From positions 4,097,501 through 4,161,500 of the forward strand of contig NC_009937.1 in the NCBI RefSeq assembly GCF_000010525.1: a stretch of DNA of 64,000 nt, written 5' to 3'. How positions within the stretch are numbered: the first letter of the stretch is position 1; each line of letters begins with the position of its first letter. The notes under the pieces are model-generated. The model had not been told where the DNA came from. It searched no databases and was given only the letters and a program-made list of their open reading frames with translations. Made by a program: the position numbers and the translations under genes. Positions 48,008 through 58,358 of this stretch are shown piece by piece. Origin of the DNA: Azorhizobium caulinodans ORS 571. GTDB lineage: Bacteria > Pseudomonadota > Alphaproteobacteria > Rhizobiales > Xanthobacteraceae.

Positions 48008-49186
48008 TCACGCCGCTCTCAGCGAGCGGCTTCTCACCTGCGGAACGACGCGGCGCAAGGCCGCAATCGCCCGTTCCACATCCTGTTCGGTGCTCGACCA
48101 GCCCAGCGACAGGCGGATCGCTCCGCCGGCGCGCACGGCATCGAACCCCATGGCCGACAACACATGCGAGGGCCCCACCTTCCCCGAGGAACAGGCCGAG
48201 CCGGCACTGACCGCTATGTGGGAAAGGTCGAGGGCGATCACCAGTGTTTCCGCCTTCAAACCGCCGAAGGCGATGCAACTCGTGTTCGGCACCCGTGCCG
48301 CGGCACCGCCGACAACCTCCGTTTCCGGAAGGGCGGCGACAATCTCCTGTTCCAGCAGGTCGCGCAAGTGCGCGAGGCGCATGGCTTCCTGCGGCTGCGC
48401 GAGACGCGCCGCCTCCGCCGCCGCGCCGAAGCCCGCGACCGCCGGCACGTTCTCCGTCCCGCCGCGGCGGCCCCGCTCCTGGCCGCCGCCCCGCAGCAGC
48501 GGCACCAGCGGCCGGGTATCCTCGCTCGCCGCCACCAGCGCACCGGCGCCCTGCGGCCCGCCGAGCTTGTGGGCGGAGAGCGAGAGGAGATCAAGGCCCA
48601 GCGCCGTCATGTCGAGCGGCAGGCGGCCGGCCGCCTGCACGGCATCGCAATGCATCAACCCGCCGTGAACCTTGGCGAGTTCCGCCGCTTCGGCCACGGG
48701 CTGGATGACGCCGGTCTCGTTGTTGGCGGCCATCAAGCTCACCAGGGCCCGCCGCCCGGCCGCCGCATGGGCCGCGAGCCGATCGGAGAGCGCATCGAGA
48801 TCCAGCCGCCCGGCCTCATCCACCGGCAGCAGCTCGACGGCCGCGTCCGGAAAGCGATGGCCCCGAAGCACAGCGGGATGCTCGACGGCGCTCATCAGCA
48901 GCACGTCGCAGGTCACCGGTCGGCCGGCGATCTCCCAGGAGGGATGGAGCGCCAGCGCATTCGCCTCGGTGGCGCCGGAGGTGAACATGACACCCCGTGC
49001 CGGGGCGCCACACAGGGCCGCAACGCCCGCCCGCGCCCCTTCCATGCGCCCGCGCGCGGCGCGCCCGTCCGCATGCACGGACGAGGGGTTTCCACCCTGA
49101 TCCAACGCGGCCATCAGCGCGGCTCGCGCTTCCGGCCGGAGCGGGGATGTGGCATTGTGATCGAGATGGACGCGCGCCTCCGCCAT
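48008..49186 (-). CDS. Cysteine desulfurase (IscS/NifS type)
   Basis: 392 residues from ATG 49186 with GGGAG upstream. PLP fold type I: VHLDHNATSPLRPEA, FTSGATEANALAL, SAVEHPAVLRG, NNETGVIQPVAEAAELAKVH, PLP lysine in LSLSAHKLGGPQGAGAL and the catalytic loop VSAGSACSSGKVGPSHVL. Second desulfurase at the head of the suf operon, as in many alphaproteobacteria. Confidence 0.94.
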   Translation of the reverse strand: MAEARVHLDHNATSPLRPEARAALMAALDQGGNPSSVHADGRAARGRMEGARAGVAALCGAPARGVMFTSGATEANALALHPSWEIAGRPVTCDVLLMSAVEHPAVLRGHRFPDAAVELLPVDEAGRLDLDALSDRLAAHAAAGRRALVSLMAANNETGVIQPVAEAAELAKVHGGLMHCDAVQAAGRLPLDMTALGLDLLSLSAHKLGGPQGAGALVAASEDTRPLVPLLRGGGQERGRRGGTENVPAVAGFGAAAEAARLAQPQEAMRLAHLRDLLEQEIVAALPETEVVGGAAARVPNTSCIAFGGLKAETLVIALDLSHIAVSAGSACSSGKVGPSHVLSAMGFDAVRAGGAIRLSLGWSSTEQDVERAIAALRRVVPQVRSRSLRAA

Positions 49187-49490
49187 CACCGCGCTCCCGC
49201 GTGGGTGAAGCGGAAAGGCTTGCAATTGCGCCTTCTTTCGTCCATATGATCCAACTTCACCCGTCTCTGTCGTGCAGCGCGTCCCCGCGCAGTCAGCAGG
49301 GATACATTAGAATTATTCTAAATAGATAGGGCGGCGTCCGAGCCAAGTCAAGACATCCTCTAGCCAAGACCTGTCGGTTCAACAGGTTGCGTCGTGAAGA
49401 TGTGCTCCGAAGGGCGTCCGCTTTCGGGCCACCGGCCCGGGAGACGCTCCCTTGACTTCACGGTCGCGCCCCAAGAGGTCGCGCACGTCC
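49187..49490. other. Intergenic regulatory region between suf operon and hydrolase
   Basis: Holds the Irr-type box and AT-rich promoter sequence around 49300-49330; no coding frame. Confidence 0.6.
49306..49323. promoter_or_regulatory. Irr-type iron control element upstream of the suf operon
   Basis: ATTAGAA-TTA-TTCTAAA differs by one base from the Rhizobiales iron control element TTTAGAA-NNN-TTCTAAA, placed 120 bases upstream of the first suf operon gene. It suggests iron-responsive control. Confidence 0.7.
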
Positions 49491-50153
49491 ATGCCCGAAG
49501 TCATCTTCACTGGCGAAAAAGGGCGGCTCGAGGGTCGCTACCAGCCCGCAAAGACCCGCAACGCGCCGATTGCCATCATCCTTCATCCGCACCCCCAGTT
49601 CGGGGGCACGATGAACAATCCGGTCGTCTATAACCTCTACTACCAGTTCGTGAACCGCGGCTTCTCCGTGCTGCGCTTCAACTTCCGGGGCGTCGGCCGC
49701 AGCCAGGGCTCGTTCGACCACGGGACCGGCGAACTGGCGGATGCCGCCGCCGCGCTCGACTGGGCGCAGTCGGTCAATCCGGACGCGCGCGCCTGCTGGA
49801 TCGCCGGCGTCTCCTTCGGCGCCTGGATCGGCATGCAGCTTCTGATGCGCCGTCCGGAGGTGGAAGGCTTCATCTCCATCGCCGCTCCCGCGAGCCTCTA
49901 CGACTTCTCCTTCCTCGCGCCCTGCCCCTCCTCGGGCCTGTTCGTCCATGGCGACAAGGATGCGGTGGTGCCCACCACCGCCGTGGCAACGCTGGTGGAG
50001 AAGCTGAAGACGCAGAAGGGCATCGTGATCGAACAGCAGATCATCCCCGGCGCGAACCACTTCTTCGACGGCAAAACCGAGGAACTGATGGGCGTCGTCG
50101 GCACCTATCTCGACAAGCGCCTGCCCGGCACCCGCAAGGACAGCGCCGCCTGA
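49491..50153 (+). CDS. Alpha/beta hydrolase
   Basis: 220 residues from ATG 49491. IIPHPHPQFGGTMNN-like oxyanion region (AIILHPHPQFGGTMNNPVVY), LRFNFRGVGRSQGSFDHGTG, nucleophile elbow AGVSFGAWIGM, Asp in VHGDKDAVVP, His in IPGANHFFDGKTEEL. Family members act as esterases or related hydrolases; substrate unknown. Confidence 0.88.
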   Translation: MPEVIFTGEKGRLEGRYQPAKTRNAPIAIILHPHPQFGGTMNNPVVYNLYYQFVNRGFSVLRFNFRGVGRSQGSFDHGTGELADAAAALDWAQSVNPDARACWIAGVSFGAWIGMQLLMRRPEVEGFISIAAPASLYDFSFLAPCPSSGLFVHGDKDAVVPTTAVATLVEKLKTQKGIVIEQQIIPGANHFFDGKTEELMGVVGTYLDKRLPGTRKDSAA

Positions 50154-50179
50154 GCCTCCCGGTTTCGATCGTTTGACGG

Positions 50180-50210
50180 AACGCCGCGCCCCTTCCAAAG
50201 GCGCGGCGTT
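50180..50210. terminator. Bidirectional terminator between hydrolase and anmK
   Basis: AACGCCGCGCC and GGCGCGGCGTT form an 11-bp stem with a 9-base loop; the two genes converge on it. Confidence 0.75.
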
Positions 50211-50217
50211 TCGCGTT

Positions 50218-51333
50218 TCACGGGGTCGGCTGGAACAGCACGCCGCCCGTCAGGGGCTCCGGCGCGCCGGTCGTGGTGGGGAAGGTCAGCGCCAGCCCTT
50301 TCAGCGACCGCACGGCGAGGAAGCCGAAGGCATGGGCCTCCAGCGCATCCGCCGACCAGCCCACCTGCTCCGCCACGACCACCGGCACGCCGAGGCGCTC
50401 CGCCAGCATGGCCCGCAGCGTGCTGTTGCGCGCCCCACCGCCGGCGACGATCCAGCTTTTCGGGGCCTTTGGCAGAAGGGGAACCACCGCAGCGATGCTC
50501 GCCGCCGACAGCGCGGTCAGCGTCGCCGCCCCGTCGTCCGTGGACGCGCCGGCCAGATGCAGGCGCTCGGTCACGAAGGCGCGGAACTCATTGCGGTCGA
50601 GGGATTTCGGGGGCGGCGCGGCGAAGAAGGGATGGCCGAGCACCTCGGCCACCGCCGCTTCGTCCACCTGGCCCCGCGCGGCAGAAGCGCCGTCATCGTC
50701 ATAGGGCCGGCCGGTGCGCGCGGCCATGAAGTCGTCCAGCAATGCGTTGCCGGGGCCGGTGTCGCAGGCGATCGGGTCGGCACCGTCTTCCAGCACCGTC
50801 ACATTGGCCACGCCGCCGATGTTCAGCACGGCAACCGGCTGCGGCAGGTCGAGCCCGCGCACCAGCGCCTGATGAAAGACCGGCACCAAGGGCGCCCCCT
50901 GCCCGCCCGCCGCCACATCGGCAGCCCGGAGGTCCGCAACCACGGGAATGCGCAGATCGTCCGCCAGCGCCTGCCCGAGCCCGATCTGCACGGTGAGGGC
51001 GGCATCGGGCCGGTGCAGCACGGTCTGGCCGTGGAAGCCCACCACGTCGATGTCAGCGGGTGTGAGGCGCAGGCTGTCCAGCAACGCGCGCACGGCCGCG
51101 CCATGGAGGGTGGTGATGCGCCGCTCCGCCTCCACAAGGCGCCCGGGCCGGTCGGTGCGGGCGTTCACACCCCGCGCATCCGCCATGGCACCCTCAAGGA
51201 GCGCGCGGGTCTCGGCGCCATAGGGGATGGTGAGGGCCGATCCCAGCCAGGCGACGGTCTCGCCATCGGTCTCGATGAGGGCGGCGTCGATGCCGTCCAT
51301 GGAGGTGCCGCTCATCAATCCGATCGCCCGCAT
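50218..51333 (-). CDS. anmK: Anhydro-N-acetylmuramic acid kinase
   Basis: 371 residues from ATG 51333 with GGGGGA upstream. [20 protein letters not shown] is the AnmK phosphate loop; [28 protein letters not shown] and [15 protein letters not shown] complete the family motifs. It phosphorylates anhydroMurNAc in cell wall recycling. Confidence 0.95.
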   Translation of the reverse strand: MRAIGLMSGTSMDGIDAALIETDGETVAWLGSALTIPYGAETRALLEGAMADARGVNARTDRPGRLVEAERRITTLHGAAVRALLDSLRLTPADIDVVGFHGQTVLHRPDAALTVQIGLGQALADDLRIPVVADLRAADVAAGGQGAPLVPVFHQALVRGLDLPQPVAVLNIGGVANVTVLEDGADPIACDTGPGNALLDDFMAARTGRPYDDDGASAARGQVDEAAVAEVLGHPFFAAPPPKSLDRNEFRAFVTERLHLAGASTDDGAATLTALSAASIAAVVPLLPKAPKSWIVAGGGARNSTLRAMLAERLGVPVVVAEQVGWSADALEAHAFGFLAVRSLKGLALTFPTTTGAPEPLTGGVLFQPTP

Positions 51334-51428
51334 TGTCCCCCGCATGGCACCCTTCCCGCTCCGCCCGGTGCATTCCCGGCGAAGACCTGTTACATCACCG
51401 CTCCTTTCCGTCATCCGAACAGATCGAC

Positions 51429-52742
51429 ATGACCACCCTTCGCTCCGATTTCCTGCGCACGCTCCAAGAGCGCGGCTACATCCACCAGTGCTCGGATCTC
51501 GAGCGCCTCGACGCCAAGGCGAGCGAAGGGCCGATCACCGCTTATATCGGCTTCGATGCCACAGCCTCCTCGCTGCATGCCGGGCATCTGCTCTCCATCA
51601 TGATGCTGCGCACGCTCCAGCGCACCGGCCACCGGCCGATCGCTCTCATGGGCGGCGGCACCACGAAGATCGGCGACCCGTCCGGCAAGGACGAGGCACG
51701 CAAGATGCTCACCGATGCGCAGATCAACGAGAACATCGCCTCCATCCGCAAGGTGTTCGCCCGCTTCCTCGATTTCGAGGGTTCCCCAAAAGGCTACGCG
51801 AGATTTGCGCGGGCTGTAGACGGCAAGTGGAATGAAGAGCCCCGCCTCCTTCCGGCCATCATGGAGAACAATGCGAACTGGCTGGACGAGCTGAAGTACA
51901 TTCCCCTGCTGCGCGAGGTGGGGCCGCACTTCACCATCAACCGGATGCTGACGTTCGATTCGGTGAAGCTGCGGCTGGAGCGCGAACAGCCCCTCACCTT
52001 CCTCGAATTCAACTACATGATCCTGCAGGCCTATGACTTCGTGGAGCTGAACAAGCGCCACGGCTGCACCCTGCAGATGGGCGGCTCCGACCAGTGGGGC
52101 AACATCGTCAACGGCATGGAACTGGGCCGGCGGATGCACGGGGCCGATCTGTTCGCCCTCACCACCCCGCTGCTCACCACCTCCTCCGGCGCCAAGATGG
52201 GCAAGACGGCGGGCGGTGCGGTGTGGCTCGATGCGGCGCTGCTGTCGCCTTACGAATACTGGCAGTACTGGCGCAATACCGGCGATGCGGACGTGGAGCG
52301 CTTCCTGAAGCTCTTCACCGAGCTGCCGCTGGACGAGATCGCCCGCCTTGCCGCGCTGGGTGGCCAGGAGATCAACCACGCCAAGGACGTGCTCGCCACC
52401 GAGGCGACCGCCCTGCTGCATGGCCGCGCCGCTGCGGAGGAGGCCAAGGCCACGGCCCGCGCCACCTTCGAGGAGGGCGCGCTCTCCACCAACCTGCCCA
52501 CCATCGAGATCCCGGCGGCCGATCTGAAGGCGGGTCTTGCCGCCAACAGCGCCTTCGTGACCGCCGGTCTCGTGCCCTCGACCAGCGAGGCGCGCCGCCA
52601 GATCAAGTCCGGCGGCCTCAAGGTGAATGACGCCACCGTCACCGACGAGAAGCTGGTGCTGGGCGAGCGCGACCTCACCGCCGAGGGCGTGATCAAGCTC
52701 TCCATGGGCAAGAAGAAGCACGTCCTCGTCCGCCCCGTCTGA
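51429..52742 (+). CDS. tyrS: Tyrosyl-tRNA synthetase
   Basis: 437 residues from ATG 51429. Class I HIGH-type motif [11 protein letters not shown], tyrosine pocket [12 protein letters not shown] and [24 protein letters not shown]-type [13 protein letters not shown], and a C-terminal S4 RNA-binding domain [17 protein letters not shown]. Divergent from anmK and followed by a terminator. Confidence 0.97.
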   Translation: MTTLRSDFLRTLQERGYIHQCSDLERLDAKASEGPITAYIGFDATASSLHAGHLLSIMMLRTLQRTGHRPIALMGGGTTKIGDPSGKDEARKMLTDAQINENIASIRKVFARFLDFEGSPKGYARFARAVDGKWNEEPRLLPAIMENNANWLDELKYIPLLREVGPHFTINRMLTFDSVKLRLEREQPLTFLEFNYMILQAYDFVELNKRHGCTLQMGGSDQWGNIVNGMELGRRMHGADLFALTTPLLTTSSGAKMGKTAGGAVWLDAALLSPYEYWQYWRNTGDADVERFLKLFTELPLDEIARLAALGGQEINHAKDVLATEATALLHGRAAAEEAKATARATFEEGALSTNLPTIEIPAADLKAGLAANSAFVTAGLVPSTSEARRQIKSGGLKVNDATVTDEKLVLGERDLTAEGVIKLSMGKKKHVLVRPV

Positions 52743-52767
52743 ACGGACGGACGACGTTGAAAATAGG

Positions 52768-52794
52768 AACGGCGGGCCATCGGCCCGCCGTTCG
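52768..52794 (+). terminator. Terminator after tyrS
   Basis: GAACGGCGGGCC and GGCCCGCCGTTC form a 12-bp perfect stem with a 3-base loop; the next gene converges, so it may serve both strands. Confidence 0.75.
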
Positions 52795-52823
52795 CGTTTC
52801 AGGAGCAGGACCGGTCGCCCCGC

Positions 52824-53189
52824 TCACTTTGCGGGCGTGAGCTGCTCGGTGCTGATCTTGCTGTCGCCCTTGAAGGCCCAGATGCCCTTGTAGCTGCCGT
52901 CGTCCTGCGCCACGTAGAGCGCGACGCCGGTGGAACCGTTGCCGGTGAAGGTCACGGCGATGAGGTCGTCGTCGCCGATGCCGTAGCCATCGAACTTGTC
53001 ACCGTCGATCACCGAGACCACGCGGAAGGAATCCTTGCCCGTCTTGGTGATGGTCGCGGTGCCCTTGTAGGACGACTTGTCCTCGGAATTGTTGCCCTGC
53101 ACGGCATATTTGCCGGGCCCCTTGGCGAGCGCCGGAGAAACCGCACCGACGAGCGCAAGCGCCATGGAGGCGATGACAAGAGAACGCAT
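52824..53189 (-). CDS. Small exported protein of unknown function
   Basis: 121 residues from ATG 53189. Signal peptide MRSLVIASMALALVGAVSPA ends at ALA-K. Mature part is beta-rich with repeated glycine (GTATITKTGKDSFRVVSVID, GIGDDDLIAVTFTGNGSTGV). It resembles small periplasmic fibronectin-like or lipocalin-like proteins but no family is certain. Confidence 0.75.
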   Translation of the reverse strand: MRSLVIASMALALVGAVSPALAKGPGKYAVQGNNSEDKSSYKGTATITKTGKDSFRVVSVIDGDKFDGYGIGDDDLIAVTFTGNGSTGVALYVAQDDGSYKGIWAFKGDSKISTEQLTPAK

Positions 53190-53290
53190 CTGGAACTTCT
53201 CCCTAAACTTCCGCGACGGGAGATTTAGCAGAGCCGATCCTTCAGCGTCCATCGTTACTATAATAAGGGATACGAACATCCCGGCCCGCT

Positions 53291-56200
53291 CTACGGCGCC
53301 GGCGCGGTTTCCGTGGAGCTGCGGAACTCGAACATCTTGCGCAGGAAGCCGGGCGCCACCGCAGAGAGCGGATTGATGCGCAGGGCCGGCGCGGCCATGG
53401 GACCGGCCACCTCGAAGGTCACGCCCACAAGGCCCTCGTTCGGCCCGCCGCCGAGGATGTTGCCGAGGATGGGCAGCTTGCTGAACAGGTTGTTGAGCCC
53501 ATAGGCCGGCACGTAGGTGCCACGCATGTTGATGCGCTCGGCGGCGAAATCGATGGTGCCGTCGAAGGTGGCGCCCGCCACCGGTCCCCAGATGGCGCCG
53601 TCGCGGAAGGAAATCTTGCCGGTGGTGCGGGTGAACTGCGCCTGCGCCTTCTCGAACACGGCGGTGCCCTGCTCCACACGGCCCGAGCTGTCGCGGGCCG
53701 CCTGGCTCAGGCTGTCGAGGCCCGGCTCGCCGCGTACCACGAAGTCGCGCACGTTGATGACGCCGTTCTGGGGGGCGTTGTCGCCGCGCGGGGGATCGAC
53801 GATCACCCACATCGTGCCGCCCTGGATCTTCTTGTAGATGTCGAGGAAGCGCAGCACGGCGCCCGCATCCGACGTGCTCACATAGAGCGCGCGCCGGGGG
53901 GTGTCGCCCCAGTTGCGGATCTCGCCCGCCAGGGTGCCCTCGCGCCCGGCCTTGGCGGTGAGCGCGAACGAGCGCAGCTCGCTGGAGCGCCGCCCCATGG
54001 CGAGGTCCACCTGCCGCAGCACCTCGCCATTGTTGCCGGTCACGGCGCCGATCTTGGCCTCCACGTCCACGTCCGGCGTCTTCTGGGTGTTCTTGGCACC
54101 GGAGGGCGTGCTCACGAGGCTCTTGAGGATGCCGCGTGCATCCATCACCTCGCCGGAGATGCGGATCTTGAGCACGTCGCCCGAGCGGTCCGCCTTCAGG
54201 CTCGCCTTGTCGCCGTCGCTCAACTGGAAGCTGGGGAAGTTCGCCGAGAGGATCTGGTTATCGTCGGAAAATTCGATCGAGCCCCGGATGTAGGTACCCG
54301 AGCCCTCAAGGGTGAGGTCGTCGATCTTCAGGCTCTTGCCGGCGTCGTTGGAATTGAACTTCGCCTTCAGCGGATCGCCCGCCGGCTTGCTGAGGCCCGG
54401 CACCAGATCGAGGATGCGGGCCGCTGTCATGTCGAGCTCGATGGCGGCCTTGGTCTGGGTGTTGTTGGTGGTGCCCACCAGCTTCACCGCGATGGGGCCG
54501 GTGACGGCGGGGATGTCGAGGCCGAGCTTCTGGCGCGAGCCGTCGTCCAGCGTCGCGTTCACGCGCACGTCCGAATCGGCCTTGTCCTTGCGCTTGTTGT
54601 AATCGAACGTCACCAGCGCACCCGCGATCTTGCCGTCGCCCCGCAACTGGACACCCGCGGGCGAGGCAAAGACGTCCACGCTCGCCCCTTCCAGGCGCTG
54701 GTTCTGGAAGATCTTGTCGACGCCGAAATCGGTGAGCTTGGCTTCCAGCGAATAGTCCACGTCACCCGGCTGCGGCACCTTGCGGAACAGGATCTTCACC
54801 TGCAGCAGCGCCGACACCTTGCCGCGCGTGGTGGAGGGATCGAAAGCCTGCCCCTCGGAGCCCTTGATGGGGTCCATGCCGAGGATTTCGATGGCCGCAT
54901 CCGCAGGGCCGTCAAACTTCACCTTCACGAGACCGCTGGGCTCGCGCGGGAAATAATCGGGCATGTAATAGACGCCCTCGGACAGGGCGAGGCGCCGGTT
55001 CTGCGGCGTCACCACCGTGCCCTCGGGAATGTTCACCCGCACCGTGCGGCCCGTCACCACGATGTTGAGCTTGGCGTTGGAGACCGGCGGCAGGCCCTTC
55101 ACGGGGCGCAGCGTCACGGCGCTGGCGTTCATTTCAAGGCGCACCGCATCGTCCGGCAGCGGCACCGATTTCTGGCCGATGAGGTCGAGCGCCATCTTCA
55201 CGGTGACGGTCGTGCCCTCGACCATGCCGGCCGAGACATTCTCGATGACGAAGGTCCGCGCCGGGGGCGCGAGCGTGACCGGCCAGAAGCGCTTCACGGT
55301 GGAGGCCGGCATGCGCGAACCCGTCGCCTTCATCTGGATGTAGGGCACGTCCACGCCGAAATCGAACAGGCCGGTGAAGCTGAGGCTGCCGACAGCGCTC
55401 GTCAGTTCGCCCTGATCGATGAGCAGCTTCCGGTCGGGCGGCGTGAAGCGGCCGGCGATGGTAACGCCGGTGAAGACGAGTGCGGGGTCCGGCATCTCGG
55501 GGCCCGCCAGCACCACGCCCACCTGAGAGATGGCATAGGGCCAGGGCTGGGCCGCCAGCGCCGGAACGGTGATGAGGCCCTTGAGCGCGATCCGGTTCTG
55601 GTTCTTCACCGCCATCAGAGGCTCGACGACGATGACGCGCTTTGCCGGATCGAGGGTGAGACGGGCTTCCGCCCGGTCGATGACGAAGCGCTCTTCCGGC
55701 TCCTCGCCATTGCCGATCTGGCCGGCGCCCAGCACCACGTTGGCCTCGGCGGCCAGCACCCGGCCGTCGGTGGCAATCCGGGCCCGCAGGGAGGCGCCGA
55801 GCGGCGTGTCCATGTAGAAGCGCTTCAGGTCCTGGCTGAAGGCCTGCACCAGATCCTGCGTGGAGACGTCCTTCAGCTCGAAATCGATCTGCCGCTCGCC
55901 GTTGCGCGCCGGCGCGATGGTGGCGACCAGCGTGGCGAGCCCGTGTGGCTGCTGCGAGGTGAAGGTGAAGGTCGCCCCGCCCTCCGCCGTGCGGCCGAGG
56001 CGGATGCTCATGTTGTCGAAGGTGATCTGCCGCCCGGTGGCCTCGTTCTGCACGACGAGGCTGCCATTCTTGAGGCCGATGTCCGAGAGGGCACCGCCAT
56101 CGAAGCCGTTGCTCTCCAGCGCATTGAGGCCCTGCGCCAGCGCACGCAGAACGAGGGGATCGCCGCCGAGATCGGCGGCCTGCGGCGCGGGCACGGAACC

Positions 56201-56812
56201 GGGGACGGCACCCGGCGCGGCCGGGGCCTGTGACGGCTGCGCCTGCGGGACGACGGGCGGCGCGTTGCCGCCGGGCTCCACCGGCGCGGCACCCGCGGAA
56301 ATGGGACGCGCGCCCTTGCCGGCGGCCACCGCCAGTTCACCCTTCGCGCCGATGCGCAGGGTCATTTCCGCTCCGATGAGATCGAAGCGGCGGGCCTTCA
56401 GCGAGAGAGTGAGCAGGCTGCCATCAAGCTCGACCTCGGCGCTGGGGGCACTCGCCACCACGGTGCCGTCGGGCTCGGTGACGGAGATGTCGCGGGCGAT
56501 CACCAGCGTGGCGCCGCCGCTCATGGTCTCCACCGCCGTCGAGCCGATTCGCACCTTGTACTTGCCGTCGAGCCGCTCCTCGATGGCGCGCTCGATATAG
56601 GGGGTCGCGAGGTTGGCGGTGACGACACCCTGAGCGATCAGGAAATAGAGGACGAGCGCGGCAAGGCCGGCGATGCCGATGAGCCCCAGAAAGAGGCCGG
56701 TCGCAATGCGGGCCGGACGCGAACGCGGAATCAGCGCACCCGCGAGGCCATGCAGGCGCGACCGGCGCGGCATTCGGACTGCCGGCTTCAACTGCCCCCG
56801 GTCTTCGCTCAT
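53291..56812 (-). CDS. Large AsmA-like / DUF3971 (YhdP-type) membrane-anchored protein
   Basis: 1173 residues from ATG 56812. One N-terminal transmembrane helix (FLGLIGIAGLAALVLYFLIA), then a huge beta-rich periplasmic region of repeating strands and the AsmA/DUF3971 C-terminus (TGKISFRDGAIWGPVAGATF, GTYVPAYGLNNLFSKLPILG). Members form bridge-like channels that move lipid to the outer membrane; that role is inferred. Confidence 0.85.
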   Translation of the reverse strand: MSEDRGQLKPAVRMPRRSRLHGLAGALIPRSRPARIATGLFLGLIGIAGLAALVLYFLIAQGVVTANLATPYIERAIEERLDGKYKVRIGSTAVETMSGGATLVIARDISVTEPDGTVVASAPSAEVELDGSLLTLSLKARRFDLIGAEMTLRIGAKGELAVAAGKGARPISAGAAPVEPGGNAPPVVPQAQPSQAPAAPGAVPGSVPAPQAADLGGDPLVLRALAQGLNALESNGFDGGALSDIGLKNGSLVVQNEATGRQITFDNMSIRLGRTAEGGATFTFTSQQPHGLATLVATIAPARNGERQIDFELKDVSTQDLVQAFSQDLKRFYMDTPLGASLRARIATDGRVLAAEANVVLGAGQIGNGEEPEERFVIDRAEARLTLDPAKRVIVVEPLMAVKNQNRIALKGLITVPALAAQPWPYAISQVGVVLAGPEMPDPALVFTGVTIAGRFTPPDRKLLIDQGELTSAVGSLSFTGLFDFGVDVPYIQMKATGSRMPASTVKRFWPVTLAPPARTFVIENVSAGMVEGTTVTVKMALDLIGQKSVPLPDDAVRLEMNASAVTLRPVKGLPPVSNAKLNIVVTGRTVRVNIPEGTVVTPQNRRLALSEGVYYMPDYFPREPSGLVKVKFDGPADAAIEILGMDPIKGSEGQAFDPSTTRGKVSALLQVKILFRKVPQPGDVDYSLEAKLTDFGVDKIFQNQRLEGASVDVFASPAGVQLRGDGKIAGALVTFDYNKRKDKADSDVRVNATLDDGSRQKLGLDIPAVTGPIAVKLVGTTNNTQTKAAIELDMTAARILDLVPGLSKPAGDPLKAKFNSNDAGKSLKIDDLTLEGSGTYIRGSIEFSDDNQILSANFPSFQLSDGDKASLKADRSGDVLKIRISGEVMDARGILKSLVSTPSGAKNTQKTPDVDVEAKIGAVTGNNGEVLRQVDLAMGRRSSELRSFALTAKAGREGTLAGEIRNWGDTPRRALYVSTSDAGAVLRFLDIYKKIQGGTMWVIVDPPRGDNAPQNGVINVRDFVVRGEPGLDSLSQAARDSSGRVEQGTAVFEKAQAQFTRTTGKISFRDGAIWGPVAGATFDGTIDFAAERINMRGTYVPAYGLNNLFSKLPILGNILGGGPNEGLVGVTFEVAGPMAAPALRINPLSAVAPGFLRKMFEFRSSTETAPAP

Positions 56813-57059
56813 GCCTTCCGCATCCTCCGGCAGCACCCTGGCACGCCCCCGTGCCCCGTGTCGGACCGCAGGCAGAATGACCAATCCGGTCCTCGAAGCA
56901 AGGACATGTCCCCACAAAGGGACAGGCGCGCACGCTTCGCGCCCGCGTCCGCATCGCACTGTGTCCGGCGCCGCACAGCCGGGCTCACGGTTTGCCGATC
57001 CGATCCGCAGGTCTCATCGTATGCGCCTCTATGACGTGGTCACGTCGAAAGGAAGGCAG

Positions 57060-57533
57060 ATGTCACAGATCCCCGCCATCGGCACCCCGGCTCCGGCCTT
57101 CACCCTGCCCCGCGACGGGGGCGGCGAGGTCTCGCTGAAGGACTTCGCCGGGCGCAAGCTGGTGCTCTATTTCTACCCGAAGGCCGACACGCCCGGCTGC
57201 ACCAAGGAAGCCATCGCCTTCAACGGCCTGCGCGCCGAATTCGCCGCCGCCGACACCGCCATCCTCGGCGTCTCCGCCGATGCGGTGAAGGCCCAGGACA
57301 AGTTCAAGACCAAATACACGCTCGAGTTTCCCCTCGGCTCGGACGAAACCCACGCGATGCTGGAGGCCTATGGCGTGTGGGCCGAGAAGAGCATGTACGG
57401 CAAGACCTACATGGGCGTGTCGAGGGCGACGCTGCTCATCGGCCGCGACGGCAAGGTGGCGCAGGTCTGGCCGAAGGTGAAAGTGGACGGCCACGCCGAG
57501 GACGTGCTGAAGGCCGCGCAGGCGCTGGACTGA
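57060..57533 (+). CDS. bcp: Thiol peroxidase, Bcp/PrxQ family
   Basis: 157 residues from ATG 57060 with AAGGAAGG upstream. Peroxidatic Cys in YPKADTPGCTKEAIAF; Bcp motif LGVSADAVKAQDKF. The second Cys that many Bcp proteins have five residues later is Ile here, so a different resolving thiol is needed. Reduces peroxides. Confidence 0.92.
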   Translation: MSQIPAIGTPAPAFTLPRDGGGEVSLKDFAGRKLVLYFYPKADTPGCTKEAIAFNGLRAEFAAADTAILGVSADAVKAQDKFKTKYTLEFPLGSDETHAMLEAYGVWAEKSMYGKTYMGVSRATLLIGRDGKVAQVWPKVKVDGHAEDVLKAAQALD

Positions 57534-57547
57534 GCTTGCAACGAAAC

Positions 57548-57573
57548 GGGCGCCGGCCGTCCGGCGGGCGCCC
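57548..57573 (+). terminator. Likely terminator after bcp
   Basis: GGGCGCC pairs with GGCGCCC around a GC-rich inner part, 14 bases after the stop; followed by CTTGG rather than a T-run, so moderate. Confidence 0.5.
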
Positions 57574-57797
57574 CTTGGCCGGTGATGGCCCCTCTCTCTG
57601 CGCCTGTCTCCAGATGGAGCGGCCCCTTCCAGAATACGAATCCTCCCCACGGCGGGTCCGCGCGGCTGGCGTCGGTGCCGTTTGCCCGGAAGGCGATCAC
57701 GGACGGCGCGCTTGGCAGGCCCCTCCCGGCTGGTATGCTACCATACAGTCACAGCCCGCATTCCATGACGGCGCCCAAGTGACGAACGGGAGGAAAC

Positions 57798-58277
57798 ATG
57801 AACAACGAGATGATGCCCGGCCAGTCGCGCCGGCTGGTTCTGCGTTCCGCCGCGGCCGCCTTCGTGGCCACCGCCGTTCTGCCGGTCTCGATGGCGCTGG
57901 CGGCAGAGGATGACACCCGTCAGGTGGAGACCGCTGTCACGGCTCTCAAGGACGCCATGCTGTCCGGCGACGGGGCCAAGCTGAAAGCCCTCACCCTCGA
58001 CCAGCTGACCTACGGCCATTCCAACGCGCGACTGGAGGACAAGGCGGCCTTCGTCGCCAGCCTCGACGGCAAGAATGCCTTCAAGTCCATCGATCTCAGC
58101 GACCAGACGGTGCAGATCGTCGGGGACGTGGCCGTGGTGCGCCACACCTTCGATGCGGTGAACAATCTGCCGGACGGCAAGACCAGCACCGCGCACATCA
58201 AGGTGCTTCAGGTCTGGAAGAAGGCCGACGGCGGCTGGAAGCTGCTGGCCCGGCAGGCCGCGCCCCTGCCGGCGTGA
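57798..58277 (+). CDS. Exported SnoaL/DUF4440-like protein with Tat-type signal
   Basis: 159 residues from ATG 57798 with GGGAGG upstream. Signal region SRRLVLRSAAAAFVATAVLP with twin Arg and a cleavage site near ALA-AE. The mature part has the NTF2-like pattern AVTALKDAMLSGDGAKLKAL, DVAVVRHTFDAV and IKVLQVWKKADGGWKLLARQ. Small ligand-binding or catalytic role unknown. Confidence 0.82.
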   Translation: MNNEMMPGQSRRLVLRSAAAAFVATAVLPVSMALAAEDDTRQVETAVTALKDAMLSGDGAKLKALTLDQLTYGHSNARLEDKAAFVASLDGKNAFKSIDLSDQTVQIVGDVAVVRHTFDAVNNLPDGKTSTAHIKVLQVWKKADGGWKLLARQAAPLPA

Positions 58278-58358
58278 CCGGCAAGCGGTAAGGGCTCAGG
58301 CACTGCGCGCCCCTCACCGGACGGCGCTCTCGATGGGGCGCCGTCCGCTCGGGACGAC

